Below, piece after piece: positions 43,517-51,820 of a DNA stretch of 64,000 bases. Each line of letters begins with the position of its first letter. The stretch's first letter is position 1. The notes below the pieces were generated by a model that saw only the letters and a list, made by a program, of their open reading frames with translations, ran no database searches and was not told where the DNA came from. A program made the translations under genes and the position numbers. The DNA is from Phascolarctobacterium sp. (GTDB lineage: Bacteria > Bacillota > Negativicutes > Acidaminococcales > Acidaminococcaceae), in assembly GCA_030540395.1 (NCBI GenBank), contig JAUNWI010000001.1, positions 1-64,000 of the forward strand, given 5' to 3'.

Positions 43517-44998
43517 TTATTGTCCTCCCGTGGCCAAGGCCATGATTTTTTCTTGGTTTGCTTCCTCATGGAGCAGCTCGCCGGCAATGCGACCCTCATG
43601 AATGACCATAATGCGGTCGCTCATGCCTAAAACCTCCGGCAGCTCCGAAGAAACCATGATGATGGAAACGCCACTCGCGGTGAGCTCGTTCATCAGCTCG
43701 TAAATATCACGCTTGGCGCCTACGTCAATACCACGGGTCGGTTCGTCCATAATGATGATTTCCGGCTTTTTGCCCACCCATTTGGCGATAACAACCTTTT
43801 GCTGGTTACCACCGGAAAGGGCGCCAGCCTCCAAATCAAGATCCTGGGCCTTAACACCCAGCTTGCTGGCCATCTTGTGGGCAAACTCGTGAAGGCTCTT
43901 AAAGTTGATGACGCTCTTGTTAGCAAAGCTGTCCACACTGGGCAGCGCAATATTGCGCAAAATGGAAAAGTCCAAAATTAAGCCCTCGCTCTTGCGGTTT
44001 TCGGTAACGAAGCCGATGCCTGCCTTGATGGCGTCCTCAGGCTTGTTGATGGTAACAGCTTGTCCCTTTAGAGTGACCTCGCCGCTTTGACAGCCATCCA
44101 CGCCAAAAATAGCACGCATGATTTCCGTGCGACCAGCACCCATGAGACCGGCCACGCCCAAAATCTCGCCCTTGCGCAGGTTAAAGCTGATATCCTTGAA
44201 CAGGCCGGGCTGGTGGAAGTTTTTCACCTCCAGCACCACTTCACCTGGCTTATTGCCACGGGGCGGATAAAACTCCGTAATGGAGCGACCAACCATGTCC
44301 CGCACGATTTGCTCACGACCATAGTCGGCTACGGATTTGGTGTCCACGGACACACCATCCCGCATTACGGTTACAGTGTCGCATTGGCTGAATACCTCTT
44401 CCATGCGGTGGGAAATATACACCATGGCTACACCACGCTTTTTCAGGGAGCGCATTACCTCAAAAAGCTTGTCGGTTTCGCGCTCGGTAAGAGCCGCCGT
44501 AGGCTCGTCCATGATGACTACCTTGGCATCCACCAAAAGGTTACGCACAATTTCCGTCATCTGCTGCTGGCCCACGCTACACTCCCCTGCTTCCGCATCC
44601 AGGGGCAGGTCGATGGCGATTTCCTTGCATTTTGCTTCGGCAATTTGGCGCATTTTTTTGAAGTCCAGCACGCCAAAGGAATTAGCCACGCTGTGCATCA
44701 TGAACAGGTTTTCCAAGATGGTCAGATTGGGCCAAATATTCAACTCCTGATGGATAAAGGCAATGCCTGCCGCTTCCGCCTCCAGAGGATTTTTGAAGCT
44801 GACCTCCTTGCCATCCACGAAAATCTGGCCCTGGTCCTGCTTATGAATACCGGTGAGGATATTCATCAGGGTGGACTTGCCGGCACCGTTTTCGCCCATC
44901 AGGGCGTGGACCTCACCACTTTTTAATTTTAAATTGACACCCTTCAAAACCTGGTTAGAGCCAAAAGCTTTGTGGATGTTACGTAATTCAATTTCCAT
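43517..44998 (-). CDS. rbsA: Ribose ABC transporter ATP-binding protein
   Basis: RbsA has two ATPase halves in one 493-residue chain. The first has MGENGAGKSTLMNIL and LVDAKVVIMDEPTAAL, with the signature SVGQQQMTEIVRN. The second has GAGRTEIMRAIFG in place of a full Walker A, as usual in this family, then LSGGNQQKVVIAKW and IIMDEPTRGIDVG. The start at 44998 follows GGATGGTATATT. A 109-base inverted repeat separates it from rbsD. Confidence 0.96.
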   Translation of the reverse strand: MEIELRNIHKAFGSNQVLKGVNLKLKSGEVHALMGENGAGKSTLMNILTGIHKQDQGQIFVDGKEVSFKNPLEAEAAGIAFIHQELNIWPNLTILENLFMMHSVANSFGVLDFKKMRQIAEAKCKEIAIDLPLDAEAGECSVGQQQMTEIVRNLLVDAKVVIMDEPTAALTERETDKLFEVMRSLKKRGVAMVYISHRMEEVFSQCDTVTVMRDGVSVDTKSVADYGREQIVRDMVGRSITEFYPPRGNKPGEVVLEVKNFHQPGLFKDISFNLRKGEILGVAGLMGAGRTEIMRAIFGVDGCQSGEVTLKGQAVTINKPEDAIKAGIGFVTENRKSEGLILDFSILRNIALPSVDSFANKSVINFKSLHEFAHKMASKLGVKAQDLDLEAGALSGGNQQKVVIAKWVGKKPEIIIMDEPTRGIDVGAKRDIYELMNELTASGVSIIMVSSELPEVLGMSDRIMVIHEGRIAGELLHEEANQEKIMALATGGQ

Positions 44999-45012
44999 AT
45001 AATATACCATCC

Positions 45013-45117
45013 TTAAAACACGTCAGAAGGCATTAGATGCGAGGCGCGGCGACGACGGCGTATCGGAAATACTCCTAGGAGCCGCAACGAAGCAGATGAT
45101 GCCTTATGACGCGTTTT
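45013..45117. repeat. Inverted repeat between rbsD and rbsA
   Basis: The ends AAAACACGTCAGAAGGCAT and ATGCCTTATGACGCGTTTT are near-perfect inverted copies. The centre adds a GCGGCG.../...GCCGC pairing and a TACTCCTAGGAG dyad. In RNA it would be one long hairpin that could tune or protect the rbs message. No T run follows, so it is not an intrinsic terminator. Confidence 0.75.
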
Positions 45118-45119
45118 CA

Positions 45120-45518
45120 TTAGAAGAACACGTTGCTGTGCAATATAATGTTAGCGTAGGGAGTAATTTCGCCAGTTCTAATCACGCATTTAGCCTTTTT
45201 CGTTGCTTCCTTAAAGGCTTCGTGGTTCTCGTCAATAATCCACTCCTGCTCTGCAAACAGTGCTTGCATGGCAGCGTAAACCTCAGGATTGCGACCCTCC
45301 ATTTCGCCGGCAATTTCTACCTTTTCGATAACCATATTCTTGGCCACCTCGGTTACCACATCCACGAAGGAGGGCATTCCCGGCTTCAAGGCCAAGTCAA
45401 TCTTGGGCACCCCTGCCGGAATGGGCAAGCCGCAGTCCCCAATAACAATGGTATCGGTATGCCCCAAATCAGCCAAGACCTTGGCAATGGAGCTGTTTAA
45501 CATTCCGCCCTTTTGCAT
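45120..45518 (-). CDS. rbsD: D-ribose pyranase
   Basis: RbsD converts the pyranose to the furanose form of ribose for the kinase. The 132-residue protein has [30 protein letters not shown] at the N-terminus, with the catalytic His20, and a [12 protein letters not shown] ending. It overlaps rbsK by one base (TAATG). Confidence 0.95.
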   Translation of the reverse strand: MQKGGMLNSSIAKVLADLGHTDTIVIGDCGLPIPAGVPKIDLALKPGMPSFVDVVTEVAKNMVIEKVEIAGEMEGRNPEVYAAMQALFAEQEWIIDENHEAFKEATKKAKCVIRTGEITPYANIILHSNVFF

Positions 45519-46399
45519 TATTTCAACATCTCCTCTACTTCATTTAAGTAAGGCATACCGCCTTGAGCACCCAGCTTTTGCACGGACAAAGCTGCCGCCG
45601 CATTGGCAAAGCTGATGCTATCATACATGTTTTTGCCGTTGGCGCGAGCCACGGCGAAGGCACCGTTGAAGGTGTCACCGGCACCGGTGGTGTCCACAGG
45701 CTTAACCTTAAAGCCCGGCACATTGTACACCTGTCCCTTTTCGGCATAGGCCACACCCTTGCTGCCCAAGGTCATGATTACCTTGCCTTGGTTACGACCT
45801 AAAATATCGGCCTTGCCCTGACCAGCAAAGAGAATAGCGGCCTCGTGCTCATTGGGAGTAAGGTAAGTTACCTTTTCCAACAGCTCGGGCGGCACGGGAG
45901 CCACGGGAGCGGGGTTGAGCATTACGGGTACACCGGCCTCATAGCATTTTTCAATCACATAGGCATTGGTGGCAGCGGGAATTTCGTGCTGCAAAAGCAC
46001 AATGTCCGCTTCCTTGATAGCATCCCAGGCCTCGTCAATAAGAGCCGGGGATACTAAATCATTGGCGGCCTTAATAACGATAATGCTATTATCGTTTTCG
46101 GCCACCGTGATGTGGGCCGTGCCGCTGTTTTCACCCGGCAGCACCTTCACATAGGTGGCGTCCACATTATTATCCTTGAGGGCCTTTTGCACCAGCTGAC
46201 CATAAACGTCATCGCCAATGCAGCCCACCATCTTCACCTCCGCTCCCAAGCGGGCGGCGGCTACAGCCTGGTTGGCACCCTTGCCACCAGGGTTTACAGT
46301 GAGGCGATTGCCAAAAATGGTCTCGCCGGGCTTCGCCCAGCGGTCGCACTCCACTGTAATATCGATATTACAGCTACCAATTACAACAATTTTAGCCAT
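45518..46399 (-). CDS. rbsK: Ribokinase
   Basis: RbsK phosphorylates ribose to ribose 5-phosphate. The 293-residue PfkB-family protein has the N-terminal GSCNIDITV, the substrate loop [20 protein letters not shown] and the catalytic [15 protein letters not shown] block near 241-255 with the base Asp. It is the first gene of the ribose operon. No rbsR regulator lies in the window. GAGGTAAAAAATC precedes the ATG. Confidence 0.96.
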   Translation of the reverse strand: MAKIVVIGSCNIDITVECDRWAKPGETIFGNRLTVNPGGKGANQAVAAARLGAEVKMVGCIGDDVYGQLVQKALKDNNVDATYVKVLPGENSGTAHITVAENDNSIIVIKAANDLVSPALIDEAWDAIKEADIVLLQHEIPAATNAYVIEKCYEAGVPVMLNPAPVAPVPPELLEKVTYLTPNEHEAAILFAGQGKADILGRNQGKVIMTLGSKGVAYAEKGQVYNVPGFKVKPVDTTGAGDTFNGAFAVARANGKNMYDSISFANAAAALSVQKLGAQGGMPYLNEVEEMLK

Positions 46400-46424
46400 G
46401 ATTTTTTACCTCATTATAGTATAA

Positions 46425-46608
46425 ATAAACTCCCTCCGCCTCGCAAGCTCGGCACCTCCCTCAAAGAGGGAGGATAAAACTTCAGCCGCAACATGCCCTT
46501 TGCGCTCCCTCTCTGAGGGAGGATAAAATTTCAGCCACAACATGCCCTTTGCGCTCCCTCTCTGAGGGAGCTGTCAGCGAGTTTACGAGCTGACTGAGGG
46601 AGTATCAT
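46425..46608. repeat. Palindromic arms before the ribose operon
   Basis: Two AGAGGGAG/CTCCCT hairpins and a tandem ~60-base copy (GATAAAA-TTCAGCC-ACATGCCCTTTGCGCTCCC) are followed by a GAGGGAGCTGTCAGCGAG...GCTGACTGAGGGAG stem. They occupy the gap between rbsK and the unknown gene and include the likely rbs promoter region. TATAAT at about 46408-46413 lies too close to the start codon to be a clear -10. Confidence 0.8.
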
Positions 46609-47543
46609 GTAATTACTCTTAGCAGCGCCTTGTATTCTTCGCTGAGCAAGTTCGGCTGCAGCAAATCCTGCAAAAAGCGCAGCTGCTTTTTGCTGCTCTT
46701 GGGCAGCGTGCTATGCCAATAGGCAATGCTTAGCTGCAGCAGCACCAGCAGGTGCTGCTTGCGCTTGGCATCCTCCCCCGCCAGCTGCCACAAATACTGG
46801 TACCATTGGCGGAAGATATCCATATCCTCCTGCATGGTAGAGCGGGCAATATTTGTCACTAGGTCGCGCACCGTGCGCAGCGCCAGCTGCAAACAAGCTG
46901 CGCGACGTGACTCGTCCAGCGCCGCGCGGCCCGCGCGGCGCACCAGTACCAAGAGCAAAAGCACCAGCTCATAATAAACCTCGCAGGCCTTGGGAAAGCT
47001 TTCCCAGCGAGCGTACACCGTAAAATGCAGGGATAAATTGGCCAAGAGCCGTTGCCATTGGCTTTGGCTCTTGTAGCGCAGGGCGTGCCAGCTTACCAGA
47101 CGCAGGAGCCAGCGGGCTTCGCTGCGCCAACCCCGGCGGACCATGCGGGCCGCCATGTTGAGCAGCTCCAGCTCCAAGGCTTGGGCTTCACTTACGGCAA
47201 CAGCCTTAAACCACTGGCGCACTAAATCAGTGAGCACCACGCGCACATTTTCTAAACGCCTATCGCAGCAGGCAAAGCACCAGGACTCTAAAAGGCTAGC
47301 CACATCAGCTGCCAGCTCTGCTTGCACAAACACTGCTTTGAGCCGTCCTTGGCAAGCATCCAACCAATGTAAAGCCATTAACTCCTGCTGCTTACGTAAG
47401 GCTGCAAGTATAGCTATCTTTACGAGAGAGATATACTCTCTATCATCCTGTACTGCCAAAATATTTTCTAAGCCAGCTTGAGCTGCCTCCAAATTATTTT
47501 GGCGCACGCCAAGACAAACCTCTAAAGCTAAGGACTCATCCAT
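46605..47543 (-). CDS. Unrecognised helical protein behind pyk
   Basis: This 312-residue protein is not recognised. It is almost all helix, with many Leu, Ala, Arg and Trp residues in repeats of about 35 residues, which suggests an HEAT/TPR-like solenoid. It has no signal or transmembrane segment. It starts 4 bases after the pyk stop, so it is translated from the pyk message. Its GC content is higher than that of the neighbouring genes in the Arg-rich middle. Function unknown. Confidence 0.65.
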   Translation of the reverse strand: MDESLALEVCLGVRQNNLEAAQAGLENILAVQDDREYISLVKIAILAALRKQQELMALHWLDACQGRLKAVFVQAELAADVASLLESWCFACCDRRLENVRVVLTDLVRQWFKAVAVSEAQALELELLNMAARMVRRGWRSEARWLLRLVSWHALRYKSQSQWQRLLANLSLHFTVYARWESFPKACEVYYELVLLLLVLVRRAGRAALDESRRAACLQLALRTVRDLVTNIARSTMQEDMDIFRQWYQYLWQLAGEDAKRKQHLLVLLQLSIAYWHSTLPKSSKKQLRFLQDLLQPNLLSEEYKALLRVIT

Positions 47544-47547
47544 AGGC

Positions 47548-49299
47548 TTACAGATTTATATCGCCTTCATAAACATCACCGCTAACCGGGTCCACCGTTA
47601 CCAGGGCCCCATCGGTCAGGGTACTGGTGGCGCGGGCAGCGCCCACGATAACGGGCAGACCACAGGTGATGCCCACAATGGCGGTAGAAGAGGTCAGTCC
47701 GCCCTCTTCCGCAATAATGGCTGCTGCCTTGGCAGAAGCCGCCGGAACAAATTCATCATTGAGCACGTCCACAACCAGGACGTCACCCTTTTGCAGTTTG
47801 TTAGCAAAATCAGCACCGGTGCTGCAAATGCACAGCTTGCCGGTAACACTGCGGCGACCAATACCGGTACCGCTTAAAAGCTTATTTCCCACAGTAACCA
47901 CCTTAATCAAATTCGTACTACCGGGAGTACCAATGGGCACACCGGCTGTAATGACAACGGAGGAGCCATCGCTAATGGCACCATTATGCAGGGCGCATTG
48001 CAGGCTCAGCTCGATCATTTCGTCCGTATTGGCGCTATAGGGCCCCAAAATCGGCTCCACGCCCCAATACAGCTGCATCATGCGCACGCTCTTTTCCAAG
48101 CGGGACATGGCCACAACCTGGGACCAGGGCTTATATTTAGCAATCATCCGGGCTGTAAAGCCGGATTCAGTAATTGTCAAAATGGCGTTGGCGCGAATTT
48201 CCGTGGCAATCTGCACCGTAGCATGGCTAATGGCATCCGTGGAATGAATGCGCTCGGACAGGCCCTTCTTTTGGAACAGCTTAATATAGTCCAGGGATTC
48301 CTCCGTGCGCTGGGCAATTTTAGCCATGGTCTGTACGGCCTCCAAGGGATATTTACCGGAGGCAGTTTCGCCACTAAGCATAATCACATCGGTGCCATCG
48401 AAAATGGAGTTGGCCACGTCACTAGCCTCAGCACGGGTAGCGCGATAGCTGTTTATCATGCTTTCCAGCATCTGGGTAGCGGTGATAACGGGCTTGCCTG
48501 CCTTGTTGCAGCGGGAAATAATCTCCTTTTGCACAATGGGCACATCCTCGGTGGGAATTTCCACACCCAGGTCACCACGGGCTACCATGACGCCATCGGA
48601 CACATTAATAATCTCATCTATATTCTTCACACCGGCCTCATTCTCAATTTTGGAGATGATGCCCATGTGGTAGCCGTTTTCCTCAAGCACCTTGCGAATG
48701 GCGATAACGTCATCGGCCTTCTGCACAAAGGAGGCGGCTACATAATCCATATCATTTTCAGCGGCAAAAAGAATATCCGCCTTGTCCTGCTCAGACAAAA
48801 AGGGTAGCTTCAGCTCGATGCCGGGGCAGGCCACACGCTTGCGGGAGCTAAGCTCACCACCATTAACCACAACAGTGTGAATTTCAGGACCTCTAATAGC
48901 AGTAACCTTAAGAGACAGAAGACCATCAGCTAGCAAAATGCTGCTGCCTACGGATAACTCCTCCGGCAGACCTGCATAATTAACATGAGCCTTATGCTCG
49001 TCTCCCAAGTATTCCTCCGTGGTCAGGGTGAACTCATCGCCCTCACTAAGCTGAACCTTATTATCCTTGAACATGCCCAAGCGCATCTCAGGGCCCTTGG
49101 TATCGGCAATGGTGGCAATCACCTTGCCCGCCCTTGCTGCTGCCTGGCGCACCAAGCTTAAGCGCTTGCCATGGTCCTCATGGTTACCATGGGAAAAGTT
49201 AAAACGAGCCAAATCCATACCTGCGCGCATCATCTGGGAAAGCAGGGACACATCATCGGTAGCAGGACCCATCGTACAAATAATTTTAGTTTTTTTCAT
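47548..49299 (-). CDS. pyk: Pyruvate kinase with C-terminal PEP-type domain
   Basis: Pyk makes pyruvate and ATP from phosphoenolpyruvate. The 583-residue protein has the TMGPAT start, MDLARFNFSHG, the KIENEAGVKNIDEI active-site region (Lys/Glu near 215) and MVARGDLGVEIP. A regulatory C domain and an extra C-terminal PEP-utiliser-like domain (GGLTSSTAIVG) follow. That motif has Ser-Ser where the swivelling domain of PEP synthases has Ser-His, so it cannot carry phosphate. An extra C domain is known in Bacillus-type Pyk. Confidence 0.95.
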   Translation of the reverse strand: MKKTKIICTMGPATDDVSLLSQMMRAGMDLARFNFSHGNHEDHGKRLSLVRQAAARAGKVIATIADTKGPEMRLGMFKDNKVQLSEGDEFTLTTEEYLGDEHKAHVNYAGLPEELSVGSSILLADGLLSLKVTAIRGPEIHTVVVNGGELSSRKRVACPGIELKLPFLSEQDKADILFAAENDMDYVAASFVQKADDVIAIRKVLEENGYHMGIISKIENEAGVKNIDEIINVSDGVMVARGDLGVEIPTEDVPIVQKEIISRCNKAGKPVITATQMLESMINSYRATRAEASDVANSIFDGTDVIMLSGETASGKYPLEAVQTMAKIAQRTEESLDYIKLFQKKGLSERIHSTDAISHATVQIATEIRANAILTITESGFTARMIAKYKPWSQVVAMSRLEKSVRMMQLYWGVEPILGPYSANTDEMIELSLQCALHNGAISDGSSVVITAGVPIGTPGSTNLIKVVTVGNKLLSGTGIGRRSVTGKLCICSTGADFANKLQKGDVLVVDVLNDEFVPAASAKAAAIIAEEGGLTSSTAIVGITCGLPVIVGAARATSTLTDGALVTVDPVSGDVYEGDINL

Positions 49300-49314
49300 C
49301 AGAACCGAACCCCC

Positions 49315-49509
49315 TCAGCACTGAAACTTATTCTCGCACAAAACCTCATAGGCATCCTCGGCCTCGGAAACAGGTACGCAAATTTCAAAAGCCTTGTTAT
49401 GCTTGCCACCGGAGCTTTTTACCTTCACTAGAAAACCATTTTCCGTCAGCAGCTGCTGGATTCTTTGAGCCTGTGCTTCAGTTGGAGCGATATATAATAC
49501 CTTCCACAT
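49315..49509 (-). CDS. Small DUF2007-like protein before pyk
   Basis: This 64-residue protein has one ferredoxin-like beta-alpha-beta pattern: WKVLYIAPTEAQAQRIQQLLTENGFLVKVK and FEICVPVSEAEDAYEVL. Such small proteins are often found ahead of pfkA or pyk in Clostridia and Negativicutes and are sometimes annotated as glutamate decarboxylase without support. It lies 15 bases before pyk. Confidence 0.7.
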   Translation of the reverse strand: MWKVLYIAPTEAQAQRIQQLLTENGFLVKVKSSGGKHNKAFEICVPVSEAEDAYEVLCENKFQC

Positions 49510-49573
49510 TGTTAAACTCCTATTGGGAATATTTTTCCTATTTTTTATTTACTAAATAATTACTCGAGGAACA

Positions 49574-49612
49574 ACTCTAGAGGCATCCTAAAAATAGAAC
49601 GCCTCTAGTGAT
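49574..49612 (-). terminator. Possible terminator after etfA
   Basis: ACTCTAGAGGC and GCCTCTAGTG pair, but no T run follows on the minus strand. It may stall polymerase or be a processing hairpin. Confidence 0.4.
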
Positions 49613-49633
49613 TTGAGCAATATAAGTTTTATT

Positions 49634-50827
49634 TTATTCTTTATAAGCTTTAATTTTTTCAATAAGCTTGGGCAGAATAACGTTTACATCGCCCACAATG
49701 CCATAATGAGCTACGCTGAAAATCGGAGCGCTTGCATCCTTGTTGATGGCGATGATGATGTCGGATTCCTTCATGCCGGAAATGTGCTGTACGGCACCGC
49801 TGATGCCGCAGGCAAAATAGATGTGCGGAGTAACGGTTTTGCCGGATTGACCAACCTGTTGGGAATGAGCCATCCAACCAGCGTCAATAACAGCACGGGA
49901 GCCTGCCACAGCGCCCTTTTCAAAGAGGCCTGCCAGCTCAGCCAGCTTGTCGAAGTTCTCCTGGGTGCCCATGCCACGACCGCCAGCGGCGATAACCTCT
50001 GCATCCTCCAGCTTAATGGAGTTGCTGCCAGCATTGGGAACCTTTTTCAGGATTTCTACTTTATTTTCTACTCTGTCCACCGGGGTGAAGGCAATTACCT
50101 CACCGGTGCGGCTTGCATCGGGCTCCAAGGCCTTGAAAACCTTGGGACGAACAGTGCCCATTTGGGGACGATGCTCGTCGCAAACAATGGTTGCATAAAT
50201 GTTGCCACCCAAAGCAGGACGGGTCCAGGCAACCAGCTTGTCATCAGTAATATCCACTGCGGTGCAGTCAGCGCACAGGCCGGTGTGCAGACGTGCAGCA
50301 ATACGAGGAGCCAAATCGCGACCATCAATGGTAGCGGGCAGCATCAAAGCGGAGGGCTTATATGCTTCAACCAATTGGCATACCGCGTCAGTATATAATT
50401 CGGTGTGGTAATCGGTGTATTTAGGGCCATCGATTACATAAACCTTGTCAGCACCTGCAGCAATCATTTTTGCAGGCAGCTCAGCTACACCACTGCCGAT
50501 AATAACAGCGCAGCAGTTGTCGCCAGCTTTTTTAGCCAGGCCGCTTGCAGCACCGATGAGCTCATAGCAAACCGGCAGTGCTTCATTTTTATCCAGCTCG
50601 CAAATAACCCACATATCCTTGCCTTCGTTGTTAGCAACCTCAGCCTTGGCAGTTGCCTCGGGAGCAATTGCTTCTACGGGGCATTCGCCTACGCAGGCGC
50701 CACAGGAAATGCATTGCTCAGGGTCAATCATAGCCTTGCCGTCCACCATGCTGATGGCGCCCACGGGGCAAACCATGGTGCAGGATTCACAGCCGATACA
50801 TTTATCTCTATCTACTTTCATTGCCAT
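49634..50827 (-). CDS. etfA: Electron transfer flavoprotein alpha subunit with ferredoxin domain
   Basis: EtfA carries FAD and passes electrons between dehydrogenases and the quinone or bifurcation partners. The 397-residue protein has an added N-terminal ferredoxin domain with CIGCESCTMVCP and CISCGACVGECP, then the ETF alpha fold and the FAD site GSRAVIDAGWM ... QVGQSGKTVTPHIYFACGISGA. A ferredoxin-fused EtfA is common in anaerobes with bifurcating acyl-CoA or lactate dehydrogenases. It follows etfB by 11 bases. Confidence 0.95.
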   Translation of the reverse strand: MAMKVDRDKCIGCESCTMVCPVGAISMVDGKAMIDPEQCISCGACVGECPVEAIAPEATAKAEVANNEGKDMWVICELDKNEALPVCYELIGAASGLAKKAGDNCCAVIIGSGVAELPAKMIAAGADKVYVIDGPKYTDYHTELYTDAVCQLVEAYKPSALMLPATIDGRDLAPRIAARLHTGLCADCTAVDITDDKLVAWTRPALGGNIYATIVCDEHRPQMGTVRPKVFKALEPDASRTGEVIAFTPVDRVENKVEILKKVPNAGSNSIKLEDAEVIAAGGRGMGTQENFDKLAELAGLFEKGAVAGSRAVIDAGWMAHSQQVGQSGKTVTPHIYFACGISGAVQHISGMKESDIIIAINKDASAPIFSVAHYGIVGDVNVILPKLIEKIKAYKE

Positions 50828-50838
50828 TTATATTCACC

Positions 50839-51633
50839 TCAACGAGTAATAATTTCAGCTTTTACAAGCTTGTCAAAAAGCATATCTACAGCTACATCCA
50901 AATCCTCTTCAGCAATGATTTCGCTGTGGATTTCCGGCGGAGTCGGGGTGAAGGATTTTCTAACCTTAGTGGGAGAGCCGGTCAGACCAACCTGCTCCGG
51001 AGCCAGGCCCAAATCCTCAATGGTCCAGGTAGGAATCTTAGCCTTGCGTGCTTTCATTTTACCCTTGATGCTGGCAAAGCGGGGCTCTTTTTCTGCGGTG
51101 TTTACAGTAACCAGCAGGGGTGCTGCACAAGCCAGGGTTTCAGAATAGTTGTCGTTCTCGCGATAAGCAACAAAGCGCTCATCCACATAATCCAGCTTCA
51201 AGGTGCCGGTGATTTGGGGCAGGCCCAAATGCTCAGCGATTTCCGGACCAACCTGAGCGGTGTCGCCGTCAACAGCTTGCTTGCCGCACAAAATCAAATC
51301 ATAATCGCCAATCTTTTTAATAGCAGCAGCCAAGGTCAGGCTGGTAGCCAAAGTGTCGGAGCCAGCCAAAGCGCGGTCGCTAATGAGGGCAGCGTCGTCG
51401 GCGCCCATAGCCAAGGCTTCCTTGAGCACATCAGTTGCTTGGGGCAGACCCATGGAAATGCAGGTAACCTTGCCACCAAATTTGTCCTTCATAATCAGGG
51501 CAGTTTCCAAAGCCTGCATATCGAAGGGGTTCATGATATTCTCCACACCTTCACGAAGCAGGGTGCGAGTTTCCGGATTGAATTTTACTTTCTCCGTATC
51601 CGGAGTTTGTTTAATACATACTATAATATTCAT
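50839..51633 (-). CDS. etfB: Electron transfer flavoprotein beta subunit
   Basis: EtfB pairs with EtfA. The 264-residue protein begins MNIIVCIKQTPDTEKVKF and has NPFDMQALETAL, the AMP/FAD-binding GADDAALISDRALAGSDTLATS and DLILCGKQAVDGDTAQVGPEIAEHLGLPQ. ATG 51633 follows AAGGAGG. A further open extension upstream is not needed. The dehydrogenase partner is not in the window. Confidence 0.95.
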   Translation of the reverse strand: MNIIVCIKQTPDTEKVKFNPETRTLLREGVENIMNPFDMQALETALIMKDKFGGKVTCISMGLPQATDVLKEALAMGADDAALISDRALAGSDTLATSLTLAAAIKKIGDYDLILCGKQAVDGDTAQVGPEIAEHLGLPQITGTLKLDYVDERFVAYRENDNYSETLACAAPLLVTVNTAEKEPRFASIKGKMKARKAKIPTWTIEDLGLAPEQVGLTGSPTKVRKSFTPTPPEIHSEIIAEEDLDVAVDMLFDKLVKAEIITR

Positions 51634-51675
51634 TTGCAGCCTCCTTGCAATTGTTATATACATATGACTCTCTAT

Positions 51676-51710
51676 ATTGTATCATTTTTCAGTATAGACT
51701 TGCAAGTCTA
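51676..51710 (-). promoter_or_regulatory. Promoter of etfBA with palindrome over -35
   Basis: TTGCAA (51700-51705) and TACAAT (51676-51681) are 18 bases apart on the minus strand. The -35 sits in the middle of the perfect 16-base palindrome TAGACTTGCAAGTCTA (51695-51710), a likely operator. Confidence 0.6.
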
Positions 51711-51759
51711 TTTCCACTATTCTCTGCATAAGCGTTGCATATTTAACAATTTATTCGTT

Positions 51760-51790
51760 GCCTAGCAAAGCTTCGCAAGCTTGCTCTAGT
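51760..51790. other. Small hairpin after dnaE
   Basis: AGCAAAGCTTCGCAAGCTTGCT can fold with GCTT/AAGC arms. It lies just after the dnaE stop. There is no T run, so it is not called a terminator. Confidence 0.35.
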
Positions 51791-51820
51791 CAAGCAAGTG
51801 CCCCTGGCAAAGACAACTCC

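Noticed and set aside
46405-46415. TATAAT as the rbs operon -10
   Set aside because: It would place the transcript start within the ribosome binding site; the true promoter is probably further upstream in the repeat block.
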